DNA from: JALOLG01 sp963776935
Lineage (GTDB): Bacteria; Actinomycetota; Acidimicrobiia; Acidimicrobiales; Ilumatobacteraceae
Length of the DNA stretch: 64,000 nucleotides
Direction of reading: 5' to 3'
Assembly (NCBI GenBank): GCA_963776935.1
Contig: CAVZOP010000001.1
Coordinates: 62,001-126,000, forward strand
Positions 48,509 through 58,005 of this stretch are shown piece after piece. Each line of letters starts with the position of its first letter. The stretch's first letter is position 1. A program made the position numbers and the translations under genes. The notes below the pieces were generated by a model. The model was given only the letters and a program-made list of their open reading frames with translations, ran no database searches and was not told the DNA's origin.

Positions 48509-49122
48509 GGCGTCCCCACGCCAAGCCACCGCGTAGCGGAATCCGGGTGGATCAAGGGTTGGTCACGCAGGCGTCGTCGTTCGACGCGGTCGGTAGGCGG
48601 ATGGCAGTCGGGCATTGACGCAACCAGGTCGGCGATGTCCGCACAGCGCATGTGGTCGTGACAGGTCGCCGAACGGATGGCGCTGCACACGATGTGTACG
48701 GCAACGGGTCGCAGCCGACGTCGGCGAGGTGTTCGCGCAAGATGCCGGACGCGCGTCCGATGTCCCGCTGGGCCTCGGCGACGATCTCGCAATGGTGGCG
48801 CTCCCACGTCGTCGACGGCCGTGCCGGCTCGAAGGTGGGCGTCGCGGACGTGGCGACGGCAAGCAGGTCGCAGGCGGCGACGGCGAAGGTGGGGTCGGCC
48901 TCCAGCGCCCGTCGAAGGGCCGGGTCGGCCGGCGCGGTGCACCAGGCTGCGCTGCGCGACGCGGTACCAGGCGGCGGCCGTGGCGTTGGTGGTCAGCGGC
49001 CGGCCGTGGTCGTCGCTTACATCCGTGCCAGCGTGTGGTGGGGCGGTCGGCGTTGGGGGGAGATCGTCCGGTTGTTTCACGTGGGGTTCCTCGGCTGGGG
49101 CCTTCTTTGATGTCACCAGCAT
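48487..49122 (-). CDS. Hypothetical, TPR-like protein, two frameshifts
   Basis: About 211 residues reconstructed from three frames (breaks near 48900 and 48710). The middle reads AAWYRVAQRSLV, ALEADPTFAVAACDLLAVA and ILREHLADVGCDP, reminiscent of helical repeat (TTC38-like) proteins; the end contains CHDHMRCADIADLVASMPDC with several Cys/His. Function unknown; low-confidence reconstruction. Its end overlaps the DUF4440 remnant's start by 22 bases. Confidence 0.35.
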   Translation of the reverse strand: MLVTSKKAPAEEPHVKQPDDLPPTPTAPPHAGTDVSDDHGRPLTTNATAAAWYRVAQRSLVHRAGRPGPSTGAGGRPHLRRRRLRPACRRHVRDAHLRAGTAVDDVGAPPLRDRRRGPAGHRTRVRHLARTPRRRRLRPVAVHIVCSAIRSATCHDHMRCADIADLVASMPDCHPPTDRVERRRLRDQPLIHPDSATRWLGVGTPWTPQTS

Positions 49123-49166
49123 CCGGCGTCGCGCTGAACGGGGGCTGAGCCGCCGCTGAGTTCAGC

Positions 49167-52100
49167 TCAGGACGGGCTCGGGACTCGCTCGAGGCCCAGC
49201 GTGCGGTACATCGCCGCGACGTCGGGCTCGTCGAGCGTGGAACCGACCGCACCCACCGACACGGCGGCGAAGCGTCCCGCATCGCTGCCGTTGCGTTGGC
49301 GGACGAGAACGCCGAAACGCTCGATGTCGCGTCGGTCCCGGAGGTGATCGGCCGCGACCGTGGCCGCAGCCGTCTGCGCCGAGACCCGCATCGATGGGTC
49401 GTCGTGGGAAGCCCCCTGGCACGCTTGATCGGCGAGGTCGGCAGCCGTCCGAGGTCGCCGGCGGCGATCGCCGCCCAGCACGAGCGGTGAGCACCGCGAC
49501 CCGACCGTCGTCGTGACCGACCGACCCAAACTCCGCTTCGGCCTGCTCCAGCCTGGCAAGCGCGGACTGGGGGTCGCCGATGCGGCGGGTCGCGCCAGCG
49601 AGGCCGACGAGCGCCGCGCCGCGCATCGTCGGACCATCGCTGTGTTCGACCGCTTCCCTGAACAGTCGCTCGGCCGTCGCATCGTCGCCCTGACGGGCCC
49701 GAAGCGCGCCGAGCCGGATGAGCCACAGCGGTGCGTGGTTCACCATGGCAGCGGCCCGAGGCGCTATCGAGCAACTGCTCGTACGTGGCGACAGCGCGTT
49801 CCAGGTCGCCGCGTGCCTCGGCGACACCAGCCAGCATCCCGAGGCTGTCGAAAACGAGAAACTGCTCGCCGATTGCCCGGAATCCCGATACCGAGGCCTG
49901 CGCCGACGCCTCGGCGGCATCGAGCTTGCCCATCGGCGCCAGATGCCCGGCGGTGAAGAAGTCGTGGACGGCCAGTCCCCACCGATCGTCGATCGCGGCC
50001 ATCACGCGGTGCGCCTCGGCCAAGACGACCGGAGTCGTGGCGAGATCGCCATTGCGATTGTGTAGCGCGGCGAGGCTCAGCAACGCGTCTGCCAGCCGTT
50101 CCTGGTCGGCCCCGTCGCGCAGCACGGCGACCGCCTGACCAACCTCGGCAATGGCCGCCACCTGCCCGCCGCGACCCAGGCGTTGAAGTGAAGTAGCCGT
50201 GCCAACCCGTGGCCGCGGCCCGCAATGTCGGCCGCCGCGTCGCCCGGCACTCGCAGCGCATCCTCGAGCCATTGCACTGCGAGGTGGAAGTCGCTGCGCT
50301 GAAACCAGATCCAGGTCAAGCCGGTCGTCAACGACAGCGCCGAGGTCGCGTCGCCGCGCTCGATGTACCAGTCGAGGGCGCCGCGGAGGTTGGGAAGCTC
50401 GGCGGCGATCCGCGCCCGCCACGCCATCCCTTGGTCCCCGCGATGCCCTGGCGGACCTGCTGACTCAGGGCCAGGTACCACTGCGCGTGGCGGTTGCGCA
50501 TCGTGTTGGCCTCGCCCGAGTCGGCGAGGCGCTCGCGCCCGTACTCCCACAGCGTTTGCAGCTGCGAATAGCGCACATCACCCGACTCGTCGAACTCGGC
50601 GACGACCAACGACTTGTCGACGAGGCGGCTGACGAGGTCGAGGATCTCGGCGCGCTCGAGTGCGTCGTCGGCACACACCGACTCGGCGGCGTCGAGGCCG
50701 CACCCACCGGTGAACGCCGACAACCTGGCGAACAGCCGTCGTTCGTCGTCGAACAGCAAGTCGTGGCTCCAGTCGACCACCGCCCGCAACGTTTGATGGC
50801 GAGGGAGCGCGTACGGCTTCCACCGGTGAGGACGCGGAACCGATCGTCGAGCAGACGCGGCGAGTTGTGTGAGTGGCAACACGCGCAGACGCGCGGCGGC
50901 CAGTTCGAGCGCGAGCGGGAGGTGATCGAGCCGGCGACACAGGTCGGCGACGATGGGCTTCGATTCGGGGTCGATCGTGAACGAAGGCACGCGCCGCCGT
51001 ACCGCGATCGGCAAACAGCTCGATGGCAGCATCGTCGGCGAGCCCACCGATCGCGACCACGACCTCGCCGCCGAGGCCGAGCGGCTCGCGGCTGGTGGCG
51101 ATCACGCGCAGATCGGGAATCTCGCCGAGCAGCGCTTCGACCACCGTCGCCGCCTCGGCGACCACATGTTCACAGTTGTCCAGCACGATCACGAGCGAGC
51201 GCCCGCGCAGATGGCGGACCAACAGGCCGAGCGCAGGTGACGCCGCGGCGACGTCGGGTGAGCCGGGACCACCGGCGCCGAGCGCGGCGGCAATCGCCGC
51301 GGCGACGCCGTCGGGTTCGCGCACGGTGGCCAGCTCGACCAGCCAGGCGCCGTCGCGGTACTCGCGCTGCAGCACCGCCGCGGTTTCGACGGCGAGACGT
51401 GTCTTGCCGGCGCCGCCGGGCCCGATCAGCGTGACCAGTCGGCGCGTGCGAGTGACAGCGACGAGTTGCGCCAAATCGTCGTCGCGACCGACGAATGTCG
51501 TGAGCCGCTCGCGCAGGTTTCCGGCGGCCGGCCCGGCCGAGATGATCGAACGGTGATCCTTGGCTGGGGCGTCGAGCCCGGGATCCTGAGCGAGAACCCG
51601 CGCCTCGAGCTCCTTCAACCCGGGACCCGGGTCGAGGCCGAGCTCTTCGACCAGCGCGGTGCGGGCTTCACCGAACGCCCGGAGGGCATCGGCTTGCCGG
51701 CCGGCCCGGTACAGCGCGAGCATCGACAGCTCCCAGAGCCGCTCGCGCAGCGGATGGCGTTGACAGAGCGCCTCTAGCTCACCCGTCACATCGCCGTGAC
51801 GACCCAGCGACAGATCGGCTTCGATCCGGGTCTCGACGGCGGACAGTGCCAGCTCCTCCAACCGCGCCCTCTCGCCCAGTGCGAACTCGGCGTAGGCGAA
51901 CTCGACCAGCGCCTCGTCTCGACACAAGGCCAGCGCCGAATGCAAGGTCCTCGACGCGATCGCCGCATCGCCGCGCGACGAGTTGACGCCGCCCCTCCGC
52001 GACGAGGCGTTCGAAGCGGACCGTGTCGATGTCGTCAGGCGCGATCGCCGAGCGCGTAGCCGGCATCGGATGTCACGATCTTCGACGCGCCGAACGCCCG

Positions 52101-52313
52101 CCGCAGTTGCGACACGGCGGCCTGGAGGGCGTTGGCCGGATTGCCAGGCGGCGCGTCTCCCCAGAGGTCGGCGATGAGGCGGTCGGCCCCGACCGGCTCG
52201 CCACGATGCAGTGCCAGGATGGCGACGAGTGAGCGCAGCTTCACGCCGCGGATCGTGACCGGCGAACCGTCGTCGGCCACGGCCTCGAGTTGGCCGAGCA
52301 GACGCAACTCCAC
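49167..52313 (-). CDS. SARP/AfsR-type regulator: OmpR-like DNA-binding, BTAD, NTPase and TPR domains, seven frameshifts
   Basis: About 1048 residues after joining frames near 52065, 51975, 51005, 50430, 50170, 49765 and 49480. The N-terminal winged helix is VELRLLGQLEAV...LRSLVAILALHRGEPVGADRL. The BTAD domain follows (ELGLDPGPGLKELEARVLAQDP). The NTPase has Walker A LIGPGGAGKTRLA and LDNCEHV. The last ~450 residues are TPR-like repeats. Such regulators activate nearby genes in actinobacteria, often secondary metabolism or stress, with ATP/ADP-dependent control. GTG 52313 gives the typical SARP start. A family-B dyad lies just upstream. Confidence 0.8.
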
Positions 52314-52342
52314 CGCACCCACCGTACTCAGCGCCCGCAAAC

Positions 52343-52400
52343 CCCCGTTCTGTCTGCTTCAAACGAGCCGACGCGCCGTCTGAAGCAGACAGAACGGGGG
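52343..52400. repeat. Long-dyad family B, copy 2
   Basis: CCCCCGTTCTGTCTGCTTCA and TGAAGCAGACAGAACGGGGG form a perfect 20-base stem with an 18-base loop. It lies 7 bases past the DoxX stop (52407) and upstream of the SARP start. Confidence 0.92.
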
Positions 52401-52406
52401 TGTGGG

Positions 52407-52944
52407 CTAGGGCTGCTTGGGGGGCGGGCGCCAGAACGCGACCAGCAGCAGGGCCGCGCCGCCGGCGCCGGCGATCAGGGTGATCAACAGTCCGGTCACG
52501 CCGATCAGGTCGTCGCGCAGGTCGATGGCCTCGTCGACCGACCAGCCACCGGGGCCGACGACACCGAGCGTCAGGCCGGCGACCGTCAGGGTCATCACGT
52601 ACTCCCAACCCTCGCCCGGCCGGAAGATGAAGAACCCGTTGCGGAGGTGGTTGGTGATCCACGCCACGAGCATCACCCCCACGACGCCGGCCGCTCCGAA
52701 TGGCGTCAGCAACCCGAGCACCAGCAATGCGCCCGCGCCGACCTCGGTCAGGCTGGCGAGCCAGGCGTGCACGATCCCCGGTCGCATCCCGAGTGACTCG
52801 AACCACCGTGCCGTGCCGGCGATCTTGCCGCCGCCCACGATGTGGTTGATCCCGTGGGCGAGCATCACGCCGCCGACGGCGCAGCGGAAGACCAACAGGG
52901 CGAGGTCGACGGCGTCGGTGTCGTCTCATGTCAGTGTCGCTCAT
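52407..52944 (-). CDS. DoxX family membrane protein, start frameshifted
   Basis: About 178 residues with four membrane helices. LVFRCAVGGVMLAHGINHIVGG is the DoxX opening, with WFESLGMRPG and ITNHLRNGFFIFRPGEGWEY following. Members are thought to act with quinone or redox partners. ATG 52944 is followed by an off-frame segment that is repaired by one base near 52925. It begins one base after the stop of the enoyl-CoA hydratase, so the two are co-transcribed. Confidence 0.75.
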
Positions 52945-52945
52945 T

Positions 52946-53739
52946 TCACTCGGCTCCGCCGGCAACGTCGGATACTGCTCCGGTCCACGTGAACCGTGGC
53001 TGGCGGCGCTCGAGGAACGCCGCGATTCCCTCCGCCCGATCGCTGCTCCGCGCCATCTGCGTCCGCCAGCGTCGATCGATCTCGTCGGTGACGTGTCCGT
53101 GCTCGACGATCGAGTCGACCATCTCCTTGCTCCCACATTGGGTGAGCAGCGATCGCTCGGCGAGCAGCCGCGTCGAGCACGTCGAGGCGCTCGACGGCGG
53201 CCGCCGGGTCGTGGACCTCGTCGACGAGCCCGATGCGCAGTGCCGCGGGACGCGTCGATGAGCTCGGCGGAGTACAGGAGGTGCTTGGCCGCCGACGCGC
53301 CGAGGAGGCGGACCGCGGGCTCGAGCGCGAACGTCGGATAGAGGAGGCCCAACCGGGCGGGTGTGATCCCGAATCGTGACGTCGTGTCGGCGATCCGCAG
53401 GTCGCAGGCGATCGCGATCTCGGCGCCGCCACCGACACACGACCCGGTGATGAACGCGATCGTCGGCTTGGGGAACGTCGTCAGCGCCGCGTCGGCGGCG
53501 TGGTTGGCGATGAGCAGGGCGTCGTTGTCGACAGTCCCGAGCGCGGCGATGTCAGCGCCCGCGCAGAAGTGCTCACCGGTGCCGCGCACGACGAGCACCC
53601 GCACCGCCGGGTCCTCGGCGAGCGCCGCGAAGTGGTCGGTCATCGCTCGCCACATGTCGATCGTCACGGCGTTGCGCTTGTCGGGGCGGTTGAGCCACAG
53701 CGTCGCGATCGCGCCCTCGTGGGTGACCTCGACGTCCAT
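52946..53739 (-). CDS. Enoyl-CoA hydratase/isomerase family protein, two frameshifts
   Basis: About 264 residues, crotonase superfamily, after joining frames near 53255 and 53150. It hydrates or isomerises acyl-CoA double bonds. The two oxyanion-hole segments are GEHFCAGADIAALG and SCVGGGAEIAIACDLR. The usual catalytic Glu after DLRIADTTSRFG is replaced by Ile-Thr-Pro (ITPARLGL). The C-terminus matches the family (RAEGIAAFLERRQPRF). Specificity unknown. Divergent from the DUF35 gene. Confidence 0.82.
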
Positions 53740-53833
53740 CGCGGCACCGTACCGCGCACGACTCGTGCCGGCCTTCGCCGGCGGCACGGTCCGAATCTCC
53801 ACTCGACGGCCGCCGCCGGTACGGTTCGCGTCG

Positions 53834-54226
53834 ATGACGAACCAGATCCCCTTGGTCGACTACCTCGTGCTCGGCGACGAGCCACACCTCGTGGCCCACG
53901 AGTGCACCGCCTGCGGCGCCCGCTACTTCGATCGGCGCAACGCGTGCGCCTCGTGCTTCGCCACCGAGTTCCGCGACGTCCCCATCGGCACCCATGGCGA
54001 GGTGCGCTCGTTCACGATCGTCACGTTCGCCGCGCCCGGTGTGCCGGTACCGTTCGTCGCCGCCGTCGTCGACTGCGACGGCACGAGCGTGCGCGGCAAC
54101 CTGATCAACGTCGAGCCCGATCCGGAGCATGTCGTGCTCGGCATGAAGGTGCGGCTTGCCACATACTCGCTCGGCACCGACGACGACGGTGTCGAGGCCA
54201 TCGGCTACGGCTTCGAGCCCCAGTAG
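53834..54226 (+). CDS. DUF35 / Zn-ribbon OB-fold protein
   Basis: A 130-residue protein. The rubredoxin-like zinc ribbon is ECTACGARYFDRRNACASC (Cys-x2-Cys and Cys-x2-Cys), and the OB domain follows (GEVRSFTIVTFAAPGVPVPF, VRLATYSLG). DUF35 proteins pair with SCP2-type thiolases, where they complete the active unit. The thiolase gene follows 81 bases later, so the pair is probably one complex acting in CoA-ester degradation. Confidence 0.88.
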   Translation: MTNQIPLVDYLVLGDEPHLVAHECTACGARYFDRRNACASCFATEFRDVPIGTHGEVRSFTIVTFAAPGVPVPFVAAVVDCDGTSVRGNLINVEPDPEHVVLGMKVRLATYSLGTDDDGVEAIGYGFEPQ

Positions 54227-54245
54227 TTCGAGCCCGGCGACGCAA

Positions 54246-54297
54246 CGAACTCATCGACTCAGACTCAGCGAACTCAGCGAACTCGGTAACTCGGTAA
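54246..54297. repeat. Imperfect ~9-base tandem repeat before the thiolase
   Basis: Units CGAACTCAT, CGACTCAGA, CGAACTCAG, CGAACTCGG and TAACTCGG run up to the ribosome site AAGGAG 7 bases before ATG 54308. Confidence 0.7.
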
Positions 54298-54307
54298 GGA
54301 GCACAAC

Positions 54308-55516
54308 ATGGCCAGTGACGACATCTGGATCCTCGGCATCAAGATGACGAAGTTCGGCAAGCATCCGGACAAGGACACGGTCGACCTCGCAGCCGAAGCG
54401 GCGATGGCCGCCCTCGCCGACGGAGGCGTGACGATCCGCGACATCGGCGTGCTCGCCGCGGGTTGCCTGATGGAGGCCAACTCGGGACTCGGTCAACGGC
54501 TGCAGAAGCAGATCGGCCAGACCGGGATCCCCGTCTACAACGTCGCCAACGCGTGCGCCACCGGCGCGACCGCGCTGCGTACGGCGATCATGGCGGTCAA
54601 AGCGGGTGAGTGCGACATGGGTCTCGCGGTCGGGGTCGAGAAGCTCGCCGGCGCCGGCCTGCTCGGTGGCGGCGGCACGCCGAAGACCGACGGCAAGACG
54701 TGGACCCCGAGGGGTCGATTCGGCGCGGTCGCGCCCACCGACGGCCGCGTCGGCACCGACGCGATGCCGGGCACGTTCGCCCAAGTCGGGATGGAGTACG
54801 GCCACAAGTACGGCGGCGCCACGTTCGAGTTGTTCGCCAGGATCAGCGAGAAGAACCACTCGCACTCGACGCTCAACCCGCTCGCCGCCTACAGCAAGCG
54901 CTTCACGCTCGACGAGATCATGAACGACATGATGATCGCCTACCCGAACACGCGGCCGATGTGCTCGGCCAACTGCGACGGTGCCGCGGCCGCAGTCGTC
55001 GTGAGCGACGCCAAGCTCAAGACGCTGTCGGGCGAACAGCAGCGCCGGGCGATCAAGGTGTCGGCCTCGGTGCTCACGAGCGACCCGTGGCAGGAGGCGT
55101 GCCAGGTGCTCCCCGACGTCAACACGCTCACGCGAATCGCCGCCACGCAAGCGTACGAGAAGGCCGGCATCGGGCCGGAGGATCTCGACCTCGTCGAGTT
55201 GCACGACTGCTTCGCCACCGCCGAGCTCGTGCACTACGACAACCTCCAGCTCTGCGAGGAAGGTGGCGCGGTCGACTTCTTCGAGTCGGGCGCACCGTGG
55301 CGCGACGGCACGACGCCGGTCAACGTGTCGGGCGGACTGCAGTCGAAGGGTCACCCGATCGCGGCGACCGGGATCGCCAACATCTGGGAGGTCTGCCACC
55401 ACCTCCGCGGGGAAGCCGGCGACCGTCAGATCGAGGGCGCCAAGGTCGGCCTCGCCCACGTGATCGGCCTGGGCTCGGCCTGCGGTGTCCACATCCTCGA
55501 AAAAGCCGCCGCCTGA
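54308..55516 (+). CDS. Thiolase-like acetyl-CoA acetyltransferase (SCP2/Ltp2 type)
   Basis: A 402-residue thiolase superfamily enzyme. The nucleophile Cys is in VANACATGATALR near residue 85; the His is in QSKGHPIAATGIAN near 345 and the second Cys in GLGSACGVHIL near 390. The DUF35 partner gene is just upstream, the known arrangement for steroid side-chain aldolases (ChsH2/Ltp2) and acyl-CoA thiolases. Substrate cannot be told. AAGGAG is 7 bases before the ATG. Confidence 0.9.
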   Translation: MASDDIWILGIKMTKFGKHPDKDTVDLAAEAAMAALADGGVTIRDIGVLAAGCLMEANSGLGQRLQKQIGQTGIPVYNVANACATGATALRTAIMAVKAGECDMGLAVGVEKLAGAGLLGGGGTPKTDGKTWTPRGRFGAVAPTDGRVGTDAMPGTFAQVGMEYGHKYGGATFELFARISEKNHSHSTLNPLAAYSKRFTLDEIMNDMMIAYPNTRPMCSANCDGAAAAVVVSDAKLKTLSGEQQRRAIKVSASVLTSDPWQEACQVLPDVNTLTRIAATQAYEKAGIGPEDLDLVELHDCFATAELVHYDNLQLCEEGGAVDFFESGAPWRDGTTPVNVSGGLQSKGHPIAATGIANIWEVCHHLRGEAGDRQIEGAKVGLAHVIGLGSACGVHILEKAAA

Positions 55517-55593
55517 CCCTGGCCCACCCCAAACACCTATCAGACACCTCCAACGCATAAACCGTTGCGTTGACCGCCTGAACCCAACCGTTC

Positions 55594-56205
55594 CTACGGC
55601 GCCGAAACTTCACGAGATGGGATTGGACGGAGGCCGTTGAAGACGCGGGCGAGGCCGGCGGTGTAGGTCGACGAGGGCTCGGGTGCGATCGGTGGTTGCA
55701 TCTGCATCAACTCGAGCATCACGTAGCCGTGGACGGTCGCCCAGACGTGCATCGCGATCTCGATCGCGTCGTTCTCGGCGAGGTCTCCCGACTCGATGGC
55801 GCGGGCGATGCGCGCCACGTGGGCATCGAACGACAGCGATGCCCGCGTCAGCGCAGCGTCGGTGGCGAGGAAGTCGGGGACGGCACGGGTGAACATCACC
55901 TGGTACTGGGTCGGGTTCGCCAACGCCCACGCGCGATACGCCTCGCCCGTGGCATACAGCACATCCATCGGACCGAGTCCGTGGGCGGCGGCGTCGAGGG
56001 CGGCGTCGAACTTCTCGAACCCGTCGACGAAGATCGCGTCGACCAATCCGTCCTTGCCCCCGAAGTACGTGTAGACGCCCGTCGTCGAGCAGCCCGCGGC
56101 GGCGGCGACGTTGCGGACCGTGAGCGCCACCGCACCCTCGTCCTGCACGATCCCGATCGCCGCCCGCAGGATCACGGTTCGCTGATCGGGGGTTGACTTG
56201 ACCAT
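55594..56205 (-). CDS. TetR-family repressor
   Basis: A 203-residue regulator. The HTH is LTVRNVAAAAGCSTTGVYTYFGGKDGLVDAIF around residues 27-58, and the ligand domain is all-helical. It is divergent from the carotenoid-oxygenase gene with two operators between them, so it likely represses that gene and itself. ATG 56205 is chosen; a GTG at 56211 is nearly at the operator. Confidence 0.9.
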   Translation of the reverse strand: MVKSTPDQRTVILRAAIGIVQDEGAVALTVRNVAAAAGCSTTGVYTYFGGKDGLVDAIFVDGFEKFDAALDAAAHGLGPMDVLYATGEAYRAWALANPTQYQVMFTRAVPDFLATDAALTRASLSFDAHVARIARAIESGDLAENDAIEIAMHVWATVHGYVMLELMQMQPPIAPEPSSTYTAGLARVFNGLRPIPSREVSAP

Positions 56206-56211
56206 CGCCAC

Positions 56212-56241
56212 GTAACTAAGTTACACACGTAACAAAGTTAC
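56212..56241. promoter_or_regulatory. Two TetR operators
   Basis: Palindromes GTAACTAAGTTAC (56212-56224) and GTAACAAAGTTAC (56229-56241), perfect arms with 3-base centres, 17 bases apart. They lie between the TetR start (56205) and the oxygenase start (56270). Confidence 0.75.
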
Positions 56242-56269
56242 GCCACGAGTCCGTTCGAGGAGCATTGCC

Positions 56270-57695
56270 ATGACACAGACCGAGTCCAGCCAGATCAGCG
56301 ACACCAGCACGGGTGACGACACGGCCAATCGCTACCTCGCCGACAACTACGCGCCGGTGGTGGACGAGGTCACGGCGTTCGATCTGCCGGTGATCGGCGA
56401 ACTTCCCGCCGACCTGTGCGGCCGGTACCTCCGCAACGGCCCGAACCCGATCACGCCACCGGACCAGACGGCGCACCACTGGTTCATCGGCGACGGCATG
56501 GTCCATGGGATCCGCCTGCTCGACGGCAAGGCCGAGTGGTACCGCAACCGGTACGTCGGGTCGACGACCGTCGCTCAGTTCCGTGGCCAGCCCGACATCC
56601 CCGGCCGCAACTGGAACGACAGCACGCTCGGGCCCAACACCAACGTCGGCGGGTTCGCCGGCACGACGTGGGCGATGGTCGAAGCCGGCGGCTGCCCGGT
56701 CGAGCTGACGTACGAGCTCGAGACGGTGGGCCGCAACGACTTCAACGGCACCCTGCCCGGCGCCTTCACCGCCCATCCGAAGGTCGATCCCGACACGGGC
56801 GAGATGCACGCGATGGTCTACGCCTGGGCCGAGTGGCTCGACCACGTCCAGTACGTGGTGGTCGGTAGCGACGGCCGGGTGCGGCGCACGCTCGACATCC
56901 CGCTGCCCGGGATGACGATGCTCCACGACATGTCGCTGACGCAGCGCTACGCGGTCGTGTACGACCAGCCCTGCACCGTCGACCTCGACCTGGCATTCGC
57001 CGGGCGCTTCCCGTTCCGGTGGAACCCCGACTACGGCAACCGGGTCGGACTGTTGCCCCGCGAGGGCGGCGTCGCCGACATCGTGTGGGTCGACGCCCCG
57101 ATCTGCTACTCGTTCCACCCGCTCAACGCGTACGACGCCGACGACGGCTCGATCGTGATCGACTTGTGCGTGTACGACGTGATGTTCGCCAAGGACCTGC
57201 TCGGACCGTTCGGCGACGGCGGCATGGCCCGCCTCGAGCGGTGGACCATCAACCCCACGACGCGCACCATGTCGGTCGACGTCGTCGACGACACGCCGAA
57301 CGAGTTCCCCCGCCACCGCGGCTCGCTGACGGGTAAGCCTCACCGCTACGGGTACTGCGCGCAACCGTCGACCGATCCCCGCGTCGGGTGGCCGACGCTC
57401 AAGCACGACTTGGCGACCGGATCACGCCAGCTGTTCGACCACGGTGCGAGCACGCGCGGCCGGCGAGCCGGTGTTCGTCGCCCGGCCGGGCGCCACCGCG
57501 GAGGACGACGGCTGGCTCGTGACGTTCGTTCACGATCTGCCAACCGATCGCGCCGAGTTCGTCGTGCTCGACGCCCAGGACTTCGACCGCGGCTACGTCG
57601 CCCGCGTCCCGCTCCCCCAGCGGGTGCCCTTCGGCTTCCACGGCAACTGGGTCAGCGACCGCGCAGTTGCACCGCCGCCCAGCTCACAGGGCTAG
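56270..57695 (+). CDS. Carotenoid oxygenase family (lignostilbene/apocarotenoid dioxygenase-like), frameshifted
   Basis: About 475 residues after joining frames near 57455. This Fe(II) beta-propeller enzyme cleaves a C=C double bond with O2. The four iron-ligand histidines are visible: FTAHPKVD, LHDMSLT, SFHPLNAY and FGFHGNW. The N-terminal DLCGRYLRNGPNP and FIGDGMVHGI are typical. Substrate could be a carotenoid, apocarotenoid, stilbene or lignostilbene. SD GAGGAG is 7 bases before ATG. Under the TetR operators; expression is probably induced by the substrate. Confidence 0.88.
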
Positions 57696-57771
57696 GACAG
57701 CGGCGAGCGGACGGTCTTGCTTCAGCGGTCGATGCACCACACGGCGCGCTCGACGGACGCCACACACGCCG

Positions 57772-58005
57772 TCATTCTTCGAGCGCCCTCAGCTTGGCAA
57801 CCAGTTGGTCGTTTCTGGTCTGGAGCGCGATCGTTTCCGCCATCAGGATCGCTTCGTACTGGTCCTGAGCGGTGGTCAGTTCCGCTTTGATCCTTTCGAC
57901 CTCGTCGAGCGTTTCAGCCGTGCTCATCGCTGCGACGAGACGGGCAACCTCCCGACGGTGGAGTTTCGCCGTCGCCGTCACCGTCTTCGCGTACTGCTCT
58001 GCCAC
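57772..58005 (-). CDS. Small coiled-coil protein
   Basis: A 77-residue, fully helical protein (AKLHRREVARLVAAM, AETLDEVERIKAELTTAQDQ, RNDQLVAKLRALEE) with heptad-like spacing. GTG 58005 has an AGGGGG site 8 bases upstream. It overlaps the end of the MFS frame. Function unknown. Confidence 0.45.
   Translation of the reverse strand: MAEQYAKTVTATAKLHRREVARLVAAMSTAETLDEVERIKAELTTAQDQYEAILMAETIALQTRNDQLVAKLRALEE

Noticed and set aside
54251..55558. 435-residue frame antisense to the thiolase
   Set aside because: Shadow of the conserved + strand thiolase; low-complexity and no domain.
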